Source: Lasiosphaeris hirsuta (taxonomy: Eukaryota > Ascomycota > Sordariomycetes > Sordariales > Lasiosphaeriaceae). Taken from it: DNA of 64,000 bases. Made by a program: the position numbers and the translations under genes. Shown piece after piece: positions 36,447-47,422 of this stretch. Under the pieces are notes generated by a model, which was given only the letters and a program-made list of their open reading frames with translations, did no database searches and had not been told where the DNA came from. Location of the stretch: the NCBI GenBank assembly GCA_030549175.1, contig JAUKUA010000004.1, forward strand, positions 1,426,001-1,490,000. The letters run 5' to 3'. Position 1 is the first letter of the stretch, and every line of letters starts with the position of its first letter.

Positions 36447-37484
36447 TTACTGGGCCTTCTTGGCAAACTCCACCCTAAGGATAAGATGCTTGAAGCCATA
36501 GCCATCCATCTTGGCACAGGCCTTAACTGCATCAGTCCGGTCTGCAAAACTGATAAACGCGAAGCCCTTCGCAAGACCCGTGTCGCGATCCTTGGCCAAG
36601 AAGACACGAGTGACGCGGCCAAAGCGCTCGAACATGTCTCTGAGCTCGTTCTCCTCTGCCATTTCGGAAACCTGCAACATCGTTAGCCATCAGCCGGCCG
36701 CAAATCCCAAGGGATATCGGACCACTTACGTTGGTAACTCTGAGCGTGGCCAGGTCGTCGCGCTCGCCGTACTTGCTGCCGCCCATCCGCTCGCCCGCAC
36801 TGCCGCCGGGCCCGCCACGCAGCGCTGGGGGAACGTACGAGCCCTTCTTGCCAGCACCAGCGCCGCCAGACGCAGCGGGGCCAGGGGCCGCGCCGAGGTC
36901 ATCGCCGCCAGCATCGGAGCCACCGGCAACCTCGCCGATGGGCGCCATCGTGTCCTTGAAAGGACAGCGAGCGGTGAAATGCTCGCCGTTGCAGATACGG
37001 CACTTGACCTTCTTGTCCTTGAGCTTGTCCTTCATGGCCTGGGCGTTGGGGTCGTTCACTTCGTCCTTGGCGTCCTTGCGCCAGTTAGCCGACGGTTTGA
37101 AGATGATGTTTTCGCCCACGGTTGTCGTGTCGCCGGCGGGGCCTGGGCCGTCCTTGGCGCTCTGTCCAAACTTGGCCCACGTCTTGCGCTCTGCTACACG
37201 TGGGTTCACAACCTCACGGTGCGTGATGAAGCGGATCCGCCGTGTCGTCTTGACCTTCTTGCCATCGTCATTGTACCGGTATTCGATGATGGTGGTGCTG
37301 CCATCCTTGTTACTGATCTTCTGGGGAGGCGGAAGTTCAGTTACCACGGCGGTGGCATCCTCGAGGTCCTCGTCGTCCGCCCAGTCGTGCCTGTGAGTTG
37401 AAGCGTCGTTAAGCAAGCTGCTCCTGCTGTTGCGCACAAGTGGGCATGAGAGATCGGAGGTACTCACTTAGCTTGTGCGGCCAT
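36447..37484 (-). CDS. TIF35: Translation initiation factor eIF3 subunit G (TIF35)
   Basis: An RNA-binding subunit of the eIF3 complex, active in scanning and reinitiation on the 40S ribosome. Three exons: 37484-37468 (17 nt, MAAQA plus part of K), 37390-36730 and 36671-36447, with introns of 77 and 58 bp; 903 nt give 300 aa. The N-terminal eIF3g block includes [10 protein letters not shown] and [20 protein letters not shown]. The zinc knuckle [13 protein letters not shown] is followed by a Gly/Pro linker with YVPPALRGG. The C-terminal RRM has RNP2 (LRVTNV, interrupted by intron 2) and RNP1 (KGFAFISF). Length matches fungal orthologues. The long open frame on the opposite strand at 36511-37401 is an antisense shadow. 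Confidence 0.96.
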
Positions 37485-38364
37485 CTTCGGATGGATGATA
37501 CTGTTCTTGCTATTTTGCTTGTCGACCTGGCGCGCAGAGGATGGTGTGATGTGGGCGGTAGACGTTGATGGCGATTTTTTGGTGGGGTTGAGGGAACGGG
37601 CGTTCGAGGGCGGAATTTTTTAGATATTCGGTGTGGGGCAAAAAAATACTTGATGACTCGGCTTGAGAAAGAGCTATTTGCCATCCGAACACAGCGCGCA
37701 ACAAACACGGCTCAAAGCTGGGGAATCGAAAATTTGTAACTTTTGTAACACTCTGACAAAGCAAAGCATTTAATTCCATCCGGATCGAGATTTTGTCAGA
37801 ACTAGAGAATCAAACGTCATTTGACGAAGCAAGCATTTTGGAATCCTCCGCCCTCTCAACCTTCACCTGATTCACTACGTCTGACCTTGCCCAAATGCAA
37901 TACATTCAAATATAAAAACACAGTAGAGCAAGCTCGGCAGCGGCCCTACATATCAGGATATTCGTATTTTTTTTTTGGGGGGGTATTAGAATCTTGCGGG
38001 ACCGAACTCCTTTTTGGACCTCCACCCCACTGGCCACCCACAAGCCTTCTGGGGAAACTATGTACTCAGTATAATACAAGGTATCTCTCTTCGAGAGCTA
38101 AAGAAGAAAATGGTAACTGCCATGTACCGTTACATGGTGGGTATTGAGAGGCCAACATGTCCAAAATTTGACCCGATACCTCGTGTATCATTCCGTTTCT
38201 CATCGAAGGCGTCCGTCAAAAAACAGACACTTACGACACGCCTTGAGCGCCTCTACCTGTTCCAACGCAAATAACGCCATCGCTTGTTTGTCAATGCACA
38301 CAATAAGATTAATGGTCCCCAGGGTTTATTCACCCTGGCATGTGAAATAGCGCAAGCCCACAGG
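37485..38364. other. Intergenic, eIF3g promoter side
   Basis: 880 bp between the eIF3g start codon and the stop of the next minus-strand gene. No gene recognised. Confidence 0.6.
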
Positions 38365-40881
38365 CTATGGCCTGAACCCAGATGGCTGGGCAACGCTGGC
38401 CCTCGAGAGCTTCCGCGGAATAGGTGGTAGAGCTCGGTTCGGCGGAGGGCCTGGCGGGGGACCTTCTGCTAGTTGCGAAAGGCTCCTGCGTTGTAGTAAG
38501 CCTTGGTTGACCGACTCTACCCTCAGATGTTGCGAGGATCTAGGTACTGGCTTTAACGAAGGCGTGCGGGACCTTCGAGGAATATCGCAAGGGTTGAATA
38601 TCGGCTTTTCTGCATCCTGGGTGTATAAGCTGAGTCTCCTGTTTCGCAACGCCTGTCTTGTCGCCAGTGGGGTTGGCGACATGTTTCGGGCGTAGTAGTC
38701 GAGGGATGATTTGGGCCGAGGGATATCTTGTGGTGTTATTGCTGGCGGGGAGAATGGAATGGGTGGCGGGACCTTATCTGGCAGGATGAAGACTGGTGTC
38801 TCCGGCCGACCCGTTGCGGGCCCGGCCCTGTCCGAGGACCGGATAGAACTGGCTGAGGGGTACCGCTGATGACTATTATGCACTACGCCATGAACAACAG
38901 TGGCTTTTGGTATCGAAGCAACCGAGGCTTGACTTCCCCGTCTTTCACTCTCCATGTGCTGTGCCCAAGACGAAAACATTGAGGGCGTGTCCGGCGCCGT
39001 TGACGACAAGGGATCATCCCGGCTCATGGGCGTTGATAATGGGGAAGGCTGATCCTCGACGAGGGATAAAGGGCGTGGGTTGATGGAAAGAGCCGTGGGC
39101 GGCGGCCTTCGTGAGCCCATGGAGTTCATCGAGCTCATCCGGCTCGGGATCGGACCCCAGGTTTGGGCCGACTCTGTTGGCGGAGGTCTCGTTATGGAGT
39201 ACCGTTTTCCCATACTTTGAGGGACACTGAAATTTGGTATCGTTTGGGGCGCAGAATGAAGAGGCTGAGAAAGCTCGGGCTGCCAAGCGTTCGAGTATGT
39301 TGAATGAGGGCGGTGTATTTGCGCCGAAGACACTCTTATCTCGAAAAGATGGTTCATGGCCTGCATAGACTGCCTTCGGTCGTTTATGGCTGAAGCATTA
39401 GGCCTTGGTCTCGGCCGTGATGAGGGTTCCTCGTGTAGGTGCAGGTCCGGGATATGTCCGTCGTCCTGTGATGCAAAGCTGTCTCGCACAGGCGAGCAGG
39501 CAGGCGACGAACCCGCGGATGTTATTACTGTCCGCTGGCCAGAGGAGATAAAAGACAAGCGATTGGTGCTGTCTCTCAATCCATCGAGCTGTCTGCCATC
39601 GTGGGAGACTCCGCTGGCCGTGGAAGTGTCATCAAATGATTGGTCTCGGGCCATATCCGATTCAGCCAGATCGAGGTGGATATCGGGGCTTCCCATTGAT
39701 GTAGGTGAGTTCCGCTCCCATGGCAAGTCGGGCGATATTATGCGCGAAAATCTGTCCGGATCCTTTACAACCAAAGTCCTCTGGCTTGTCTGGCTCCTAA
39801 GCTGGTTGTCAATCTCATCAACCTTTGGCTTGCCCGTTTCTGACAAGTATTTCCTACCCCCCAGTGCCTCAATCTCCCGCCGCAATGTAGTAATCCAGCT
39901 ATCCATATCCTCAGCGCCTTCAAACACCATTAGGAGGTTCGATGCCTGCCTCCTCTCCTGGCCGCGAAAGGCCAATCGGGAGAGGAGAAAGTTGGCATGA
40001 GAGGGCATCGTACGATCCGGCTCGACCACCGAGGACACCTGCAACACCCAATGACGTCCAGGAATCACATCACTTGCAAAGGCGGCCGAGTCCTTTCCAA
40101 GATGCAAAACCTTCTCGGGCAGCCGGTCGAAAGAGCCATCTCCCGCATACTGAAGCAAATACCCTGACGTCACAAGGACGAACACCTTGGTAGTCCAGTC
40201 TACCTTCAGGGATGACCCTGAGGCGTTCCTGCGGTGCTTTCGCTTCGGCTTATCGTTCTTTTCGAGACCAGAGTCTTCTGTCGCGTCCAGCGTCAGTGAG
40301 ATCTGTGATATGCTGCTCCTGTGACCGTGTAGCCGCAGGACAGTCTCGGCTGAAGCAGTACACGCAGGCAGATGGGCGTGTTTAACCGCCTGCGGATAGG
40401 CCTTGAACAGCGGGGGCGGATCCCAGGTCGCGAGGGAACCTCTTGCGCTAATTGGGAGTGCTTGCCCACGTACAACACTGGCCGACTTTCTGTGTTTCAA
40501 GTCCGGGTCGGAGTTGGAGAAGGACGGGAGAGCAACCTCGGACCGTTGTCCTTGACCGGGGAGGCTGTACGGCCAGTTGATCTCAGCCAGGGAAGCCCTG
40601 ATGCCCCCATGCCGCTGGGGCACCTCGGCTGCTGGCGACAGTGGTGCCGCTGCCTTGTCGGCACTGGCTGTGTTTTTGCCCCAGCCAAAGATGCTCCTCA
40701 ACCCCAACCTAGACTCCCTCCTGCGAAGCTTACTGTCGGCTTCCGCCCGCAAGGGGACTCTGTCCGCCGCCCCACTTCCGATATCTAGGTTAGGTGGCCG
40801 GGCCCTCCTCGAGCTGGCGGCCTGGTTCTGAAGTAATTCAAGTGTAGCCCCGGGGGAGGCCAGATCCGACTTGTCGGGCAT
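38365..40881 (-). CDS. PH-domain protein, ascomycete-specific type
   Basis: A single-exon protein of 838 aa. A pleckstrin-homology domain lies at about residues 225-345: it begins near KVDWTTKVFVLVTSGYLLQY and ends in the helix SWITTLRREIEALGG with the expected Trp. PH domains bind phosphoinositides or proteins at membranes, so a cortical or trafficking role is likely but the exact function is unknown. The rest is Ser/Pro/Arg-rich and predicted disordered, with proline motifs such as PPPIPFSPP, PPGPPPN and ALPPIPRK that could bind SH3 domains. N-terminal RRRESRLGLRSIFGWGK is basic. The start at 40881 (MPDKSDLASPG) is the first ATG of the frame. Confidence 0.88.
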   Translation of the reverse strand: MPDKSDLASPGATLELLQNQAASSRRARPPNLDIGSGAADRVPLRAEADSKLRRRESRLGLRSIFGWGKNTASADKAAAPLSPAAEVPQRHGGIRASLAEINWPYSLPGQGQRSEVALPSFSNSDPDLKHRKSASVVRGQALPISARGSLATWDPPPLFKAYPQAVKHAHLPACTASAETVLRLHGHRSSISQISLTLDATEDSGLEKNDKPKRKHRRNASGSSLKVDWTTKVFVLVTSGYLLQYAGDGSFDRLPEKVLHLGKDSAAFASDVIPGRHWVLQVSSVVEPDRTMPSHANFLLSRLAFRGQERRQASNLLMVFEGAEDMDSWITTLRREIEALGGRKYLSETGKPKVDEIDNQLRSQTSQRTLVVKDPDRFSRIISPDLPWERNSPTSMGSPDIHLDLAESDMARDQSFDDTSTASGVSHDGRQLDGLRDSTNRLSFISSGQRTVITSAGSSPACSPVRDSFASQDDGHIPDLHLHEEPSSRPRPRPNASAINDRRQSMQAMNHLFEIRVSSAQIHRPHSTYSNAWQPELSQPLHSAPQTIPNFSVPQSMGKRYSITRPPPTESAQTWGPIPSRMSSMNSMGSRRPPPTALSINPRPLSLVEDQPSPLSTPMSRDDPLSSTAPDTPSMFSSWAQHMESERRGSQASVASIPKATVVHGVVHNSHQRYPSASSIRSSDRAGPATGRPETPVFILPDKVPPPIPFSPPAITPQDIPRPKSSLDYYARNMSPTPLATRQALRNRRLSLYTQDAEKPIFNPCDIPRRSRTPSLKPVPRSSQHLRVESVNQGLLQRRSLSQLAEGPPPGPPPNRALPPIPRKLSRASVAQPSGFRP

Positions 40882-43800
40882 AGCCTACTGTAGCCGTTGG
40901 CGGTTAAATAGGGAGGGTCCGGCTGCTCAATGGGTGGATATGTGCGGGTCACCGAGGGAAGGCATTGACGTGGGAAGGGCCATAAACATTTGATACGCGA
41001 GCTTGTGCCAAGGGTAGCTTTCTCGACGTGGGCAGTAAACGACACAAAAACGAAGGTTGGTTGTCGATGATTGTCGTCGCAAGAGCAAAACGCAAAGCGC
41101 TTGATGGCAGTAATGAGGGAGGAGGGTATGAGGGCCGAGCGTTGGAAAACAATGCAGGCGCGCGTTGAGGGTAAGCAAAAGTGGAAGGCGCGTCGATGTG
41201 CCGCTGCTGCAGCTCACGGGACCTCAAGCGGAGGAATGAGAGTGGACGGACGGCGTAAATTATAGCGACAGCCTGCCGAATATACGTCAGAGCTCAGCTG
41301 TGCTGCCTGTGTTGCGGTGCCCAGAGACCCAGGGCCTAGCAAGCGAGGCAAAGCGAGGGGAGAAACGAGGGGGAGGAAGCACGAGACGCACGCGGGCGAG
41401 TGGCCACGGGAACGGATATAATATATAAATTAACACTTGTGGAATCTAAACGCAACGCCGGACTAAGCTGGGTAGAAGAAACACACAGCAACAGCAAAAA
41501 ACAGTGGGAGTGCCAGAGGTGGGACGAGTCGACTCTCCTTCAAAGCCCCAAAAGGTGCGCCAACCGTGTTTTTTTCAAGCCGTGTGTGGGCCATCCTTCC
41601 CCCATGCACAGGCGGAAACAGTGGGATGATGGCTGGCGTCTCGTCGTGACATCTCGGTACTTCCACGCCCAAGCGCTGATCCCCCATTGGCAAACTGAAC
41701 CCCCGGGCTCGCAGGCTAGGTCGGCACGAAGGGCACAAGCTGTGTTCCCCCAGACAAAGCTGGACAGGGTCTTGCAGTGGCCTGCAACTGCGGTGTTGCT
41801 GCTGTATCGCCTGCACGTCTTTTCGCGCCCGCCTAGTGGCACAGAGAGCAGCATGGCCGGAACTCTGCTGAGGCCCAATGTCTTGCTGTCTTGCTGTCTT
41901 GCAAGAGCTGGGCAAGAGTTTGCGCCGGGTTACCACCGGTCCCTATCTAAGTATCCAAGAAGGCAGAGATAGTTACTGCGATGTTGCAAAAGATAAGGAG
42001 AGAAAAATTCAAGCCGAAAAAGAAACAAAAAGGAATTGGGCCTCGAACCCCCGCCCCCCCCCCCCCGGGTTTGAGGTTTCCTTCACAGCACCCTTGCGTC
42101 GAGGACGAGTGGTGATCCCTGAGGCCCAGCGAATTGGAATCCAGCCGTGGAGCGAAAACTTTCCGTGACAAGCATCCAACCCAGGGGTTCCCAGGCAAAC
42201 AGGGGGTAAGGAGAGTGGTGTGGATCAGGATCCAGCCCTGTTGACCTTGGTCGCCTTTTGCCGTGCACGGGACTCAACCTTGATGCTAGGAACAGCTAGG
42301 AACCAGGCAGTGCACCGGACGGCGCGCGGCGCGAGCCACAGCGTTGATTAGGATCGCTCGTGAACCCCTAAGCTATTATGTTTGGTATATCCGTAATTCG
42401 GACAAGATATCACGGCTGCAACTCTAACTTGTTGCAAGCTGCAACCTGCTTCGTAGCAATGCAAAAAAGTGATTTCGAGGCCTTCGCTTCGCTAGTTCGC
42501 ATCCCGACTGGAAACCTACCTTACCTCTGGCGACCTGCCTCCCCGCACCGTTGGTTCTCAGTCCCCTGCCCCCAGCTCACTCCAGTTCAAAGGAGGTTCC
42601 ATTCAAGCTTGATGTCAGTCTGAGACGCCCCTTTTCAGCCTTCAGCCTCCACACAGCCAGTGACACTACTGGCTCAGCGCGGGGAGGGCCGTCACGAAAC
42701 ACAGAGAATAAATCTATTGGACTTTATCAGTAGGTCTCGGATGGCCGCATTCTCTTTCTCTTGCGAAATCCATCCATTGCGCACGGCGCACAGCGCACAC
42801 GAGAACCACATGGCTGACCCGATTTCGGTATCCCATGCGCCCTGCAATGGGCACAGTCTCCGTTGGCGCTGACCGATTTTCGGTTTCCCCGCCCCTCGAG
42901 GAGAAGAGAGAGTCGGCAAGTGACACAAGGCGCGACAGAGAGCAAACACTGGCCACGACTTCTGATCCGATGTCTCGGCTTGGGACGTGCCAGCTGCCTC
43001 GGGGCCAAGGTCAGAGTGCTAGACACCAAAGACAGACGGGATGTTGCTTGAGAGGGTTTCAAGTTTCGAGCCTGCAGGGGGTCTCCCCTTATTCCAGCAA
43101 CGCGATCTCCTTTTTTTGCGAAAATGCTGCAATTACAGAGTACATACCTGCACCAAGCGAAGGAACGCAGAAATCGAGATTATTGGCCGGTGTCTGAACA
43201 AAAATACAGAAAGTCATCATCCCCGTCTGCCGTGCAACCTAGGGTTCTAATCAGGCCAGACTGTCCGGGCGAGTGCAACATTTCGTCGTGACATCGTCAA
43301 TATCGTGTACTCGCTGCCCCTCTCCTGCTAGCCCCTTTTCTCTGCTCTTTTCCCCATCAGCTGAATATTATCTCTAACCGTAAGTTATAGCTAACCTACG
43401 AGAGGGGACCACGCCGTTTGGTTTTCGGTGCTTAGATGGAGTGTCATCCATACTACAATGTACTTACGAACACCATACTAGCCTGGCTCCCTCAAGACAT
43501 CACCGTAACGGCGAGTGAGCTCTTATTGGTTTTTTTTTTTTGCCAGTGCTCCACACAGTTGCGATACGCGGCACACATGGATACATATGTCGAGACTGAT
43601 CCGACGGCATGTCCACTGAAGAAAGAGGCCAGCAACCCACCACACGGTCATGCACCAACCACGCAGCAGGCCCAGCTCTCGGCCGATCTTTTTGTACGGC
43701 CTCAACGCTGTTCCTGCATTAGCTTCGCATGCACGCCATCGGAACGAGCACGATAATCCAGATTAGTCAGTCCAAGGGCAGTTCGGACGGACTCGGTCAG

Positions 43801-44465
43801 TCCACATTGACTTGCACAAGGGGCTTCAACTGGCAAGAAAGTTATCGTTGCGGAATCACCTCAATCCATCACTGATTAATTTGGATTAGCACCTAACTAG
43901 CAAAAGTACCAAACATAGAATGAAGTCAACTGCTGATAATGGATGGCCAAACTGTCAGTTCTTGGTTGAGTCTGGCCAGTTTACTAGTTACTGCTCGATG
44001 CATTCCAGCAACGGGCCTCACACCCAGTCCCGAATGCAAGCACGGAAGTCACGGATCAGAAGACATCTGTCCCAATACCGGCGAAATATAAAGAGTGGTC
44101 TTGTCTTCAAGATTATACACCAGCTCTTCCAGATGGTAGTATACAGTAACGTCACAATAACACGCGCCGGTGATCCACCATCCCTCCAAATTATAGGAGT
44201 AAAGCAGCTTCTCAATCCAACCATGTCTGTCCTTCTCTTGTGATCTTCTCTGAGATGCCGGGAAAACAACCTTTTCTGTCAAAACACCGCCCCTATGCTT
44301 AACCCGCGTATCTATCTCCTGGATATTATTATGTACTAGAGCAGTGTAGAACCCCCCCCCTCCCCCCCAATCCATCCATCCAGATGCGACCCATATAGTA
44401 AGTACTGTTACAAGTAACTTAATAACCGTTTCCGGCCGCGGCGCCTGGTGAGCGGAGCTTTGTCT
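40882..44465. other. Gene-free stretch, PH gene promoter to MDJ1 3' end
   Basis: About 3.6 kb. The left part is the promoter and leader of the PH-domain gene. A 190-codon ORF (41400-41972, plus) overlaps ORFs on the other strand and resembles nothing I know. C13 is at 42054-42066. Nothing else stands out. Confidence 0.55.
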
Positions 44466-46205
44466 TCAAGGTTTTGTCGTCCCGTCGTCCTTCTTATTGC
44501 CGTCATTATCTTCCGATGGCTTATCCTCGTGGCTGTGGTGTACAATATTGTTCCAAAGTGACTTCAAGAAACCCTCACTCCTGTGAGTATCTCCACCTGG
44601 CCTAAAATACCAGCAGGTGGTCAGCTAGGACACTCTCGCAGAAGCCGCCTCCCGGAAGCTAATCGCAGTGATTGTAAGGATGAAAGTCTCACGTTGTCGT
44701 GGAGCTCGAGTTCGAATTGAGGTTCATGACCCGCTTAGCTGTCTTATCTCCCATTTCATCCGCCAGCATCTCGACAATGGTCCGCTGGTTTGATGATAAA
44801 TATTTTGGCATGGCAACCTTGAACTCGACCTTGAGATCGCCATTGCCGCCGCGCCGGTTGAGCTTCGCCATGCCCTTGCCCGCTAGCGATGTCTTGTCGC
44901 CCGAGTTGGTGCCTGTCGCGACGCGCACCTTCGCATCGCCGTCTAGCGTCGGGATGGTGATCTCGCCACCTAGGATCGCCGTCGTGAGAGGAATCGTTGC
45001 CGTGTAGAGAATATCAGATCCCTGCCGCGTGAACTTGGGGTCTGTGTTGACCTTGACAAGGACATAGAGATCGCCAGCGGCAGCCTTTGCGCTATCAGGT
45101 GCCCGACCCGTGGCCGGGGAATCACCCTCTCCAGTAACACGCAGCCGCATACCGTTCTCAATACCGCCAGGTATATCCACTGTGAGTGTCTTGCGCTCCC
45201 TAATGACACCGTCGCCGTGGCAAGACCCGCACTCCGAGCCCTTGGGTATACCGATGCCGCTACCTCCACAATCTGAGCATGTGCTCGCCATCTGGAAGCC
45301 GCCTGACGCGAAATGCACCCGCGTGCCAGAACCGCCGCACGACTTGCAGCTCCCGCGCTTGGCGCCTTTTTTCATGCCGCTGCCCGTGCAGGTCATACAC
45401 GTCACCATGGGCATAATCGTAATCGTCTTGGCCGTCCCTTTGGCCGCTTCAGCGAACGATATTGAAACCTGTACCTCGATATCCTCTCCCTGAATAAACG
45501 CCTGCTGGAATCCGGCACCACGCCCGCCACCGGCAGCGCCACCAAACGGTCCGCCACGGCCGGCGAAGGCGGAAAAGAGGTCCTCAAAGTTGATATTGGA
45601 CCCGAACCCACCGCCCCCACCACCGAACCCGCTGAAGGGGTGTCCACCACCGAAGGGATGACCACCCGGCCCGCTGCCGCCGCCGCCAGTCGGGTCGAAG
45701 CCAGCAGCGCCAAACTGATCGAATTGCTGGCGCTTCTGGGTGTCAGACAAGATCTCGTAGGCCGACTGGATTTCGGCGAACTTGTCCTTCGCCTTCGGGT
45801 CCTTGTTGGTGTCGGGATGGAACTTCTTGGCAAGCCCGTAGTATGCTTTCTTGATATCGGCCGCCGTTGCAGTCTTGCCCACGCCTAACACGCCGTAGGG
45901 ATCCCTAGGAGTTGCCTGGAGGTTTCGAGTTGTGTGAAAAGCCTAAACGCAAATAAAAAAATGATAAGTGACTAAGTCGGGAATTCTTGACAATAACGTG
46001 TGTTTCTCGGCCTCACCTTTGGCTTGGTGATGGACGAAGTGCCGTCCTTGGGAATCTGACGGCCGGGAGGTCTAACAGATACGGCAAAGCTCGCTACTGG
46101 TAACCTTGTGCTGGCGCATGGCCGGAATCGCTGGCGTCGACATGCTTGCGCCGGAGAGAATTGGCGGATAGGAAGAGCGGCTTTGGGAAGAATGGTTGGA
46201 TTCAT
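44466..46205 (-). CDS. MDJ1: Mitochondrial DnaJ chaperone MDJ1
   Basis: An Hsp40 co-chaperone that stimulates matrix Hsp70 in protein folding and in mtDNA maintenance. Three exons: 46205-46017, 45942-44693 and 44601-44466, with introns of 74 and 91 bp; 1575 nt give 524 aa. The N-terminal about 60 residues are Arg-rich without acidic clusters, a mitochondrial presequence. The J domain is about residues 78-143, with HPD at 105-107. A Gly/Phe-rich region follows. The zinc domain has four CxxCxGxG repeats with Cys pairs 245/248, 262/265, 285/288 and 301/304 (the last reads CGSCHGDG). The substrate-binding C-terminal domains follow. The last exon encodes [20 protein letters not shown] and an acidic/Lys tail; it keeps phase across a GTGAGA...TTTTAG intron. 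Without that exon the frame would end at 44689. Confidence 0.96.
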
Positions 46206-46646
46206 CTCGAATGAAGAGGCCGTCTCACTGGGAATCGCATTCCCTCAGCTGATCACTGGCTATTACGTATTGGCGGGACTACAGGAAGTAGAAAAGAGCA
46301 AAAAAAAAGGTTTGTCACTTTCCAGAGCTCCTAATCGCCAACTTTTTTTTTGGACCATGCTCTCGTTTCGATGTCTTGGCGCCTGAGGCATCCATTGCAC
46401 CCCCCAAAAAGGATTTTAAGTGGGTCTTTACTCTTGCTGGAACAAACCACGACTTTCTGTGCCCCACTGCGTCTCAGCGCGCCTCACGGTTCATTCACGA
46501 ACGCGACCTTGAGGTGAGGAACCCGTATTCAGCGAATAAACCACCACAATCAAATATATGGTTCATGTACTATCATTCCGTCCCCCATAACCAGTAGCGA
46601 TTATTATCCATATGTCTGTAAGTAACGCCTTACCAACTGAGGCCCC
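46206..46646. other. Short spacer, MDJ1 promoter / SAP30 3' end
   Basis: 441 bp. The MDJ1 promoter should be here. A tRNA-half-like stretch near 46621-46645 is listed under rejected items. No gene seen. Confidence 0.6.
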
Positions 46647-47422
46647 TCATGCTCCTTTCAAAATTTGTACGGCAAACTGTTCGTGCTCTGCTAATGTGCA
46701 TCCGTCTCCAGTGACCGGGGAGCCGGCCCCTGCCGAAACGCCGATGAACGAACTTAACCATTGAACTTTTATTTTATTTTCCGACATCTGGCTGTATATA
46801 ATCGATTCGCCTTGTTCTCCCTTTGGAGACCCCCTGACTCCTCACCTTATGGAGAAAGTCGACTATGATATCGTTTTCGTTCACACCTAAACTGTTGAAG
46901 TGTTTCCTCACCGTGTTTGTCAGCTGATCTTTGCTCTGTCTTCTGAACTCCTTGCGTCTTGCGATTGTCGGCGAGCAGAGGCCGATGCTCCCGGGCTGGG
47001 TAAGGACCCATTGGTGGTAGTCACTGGCAAATGCAGTGGGTATGTTCAGGCGGTATGCTCGTCGGTAGGAATGGAGGACCTCCCGGTCAAAGGCAGGCCA
47101 TTGAAGCTAATGAAGAGCAAAAGTATCAGCCAAATGCGCAATCGGGGAATCAAGGACTAGTATACAGTCGGATTGGTTAGCATACCCCTGGGTTGTTCGC
47201 TTCTTGTCCAGGCGCTGTCGCAGTCGGGGCCGGAGGTTCCACAATCGTAACAGCAGCACCATTGTTTGTCACTTCGCGTAGGTTCGAGCCCGCAGAGCTT
47301 GCGACTCGTCGCATCTTGCCGTTAGATTGATGTGTGCCGGTTATCCCATTCTTCTCTTTGGCGTTTGGGGTCTCTGACTTTGACTCGTCGTGAACAGCTC
47401 GAGAAGCCTTTGCTGGTGCCAT
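46647..47422 (-). CDS. SAP30: Histone deacetylase complex subunit SAP30
   Basis: A subunit of the Rpd3/Sin3 histone deacetylase corepressor; its C-terminal domain binds the Sin3 PAH3 region. Three exons: 47422-47186, 47106-46839 and 46690-46647, with introns of 79 and 148 bp; 549 nt give 182 aa. Exon 1 is a Ser/Lys/Pro-rich disordered N-terminus with KMRRVASSAGSNLREV. Exon 2, which has no Met and is easy to miss, carries the SAP30 domain: FDREVLHSYRRAYRLNIPTAF, SPTIARRKEFRRQSKDQL, VRKHFNSLGVNENDIIVDFL. The last short exon completes KVRT-EHEQFAVQI, aligning without gaps to the family's terminal KVRNQDxxFRLRF pattern. Its donor GTCAGG is weak; if not spliced, the frame reads to a stop at 46774 (189 aa). 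The upstream ATG at 47518 is in frame but probably leader. Confidence 0.88.

Noticed and set aside
36511..37401. 296-codon frame opposite eIF3g
   Set aside because: Antisense shadow of the well-supported eIF3g coding exon.
38339..38348. CATGTGAAAT, matching the yeast inositol/choline response element core
   Set aside because: It lies just past the stop codon of the PH-domain gene, far from CHO2, and filamentous fungi do not clearly use this element.
41400..41972. 190-codon open frame on the plus strand
   Set aside because: Overlaps two minus-strand frames and has no recognisable domain; lies in the region upstream of the PH-domain gene.
46619..46646. tRNA-like 5' half on the minus strand (CTCAGTTGGTAAGGCG)
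   Set aside because: Resembles a tRNA D-arm/A-box, but no matching anticodon stem, T arm (B box) or acceptor pairing follows; at most a fragment.
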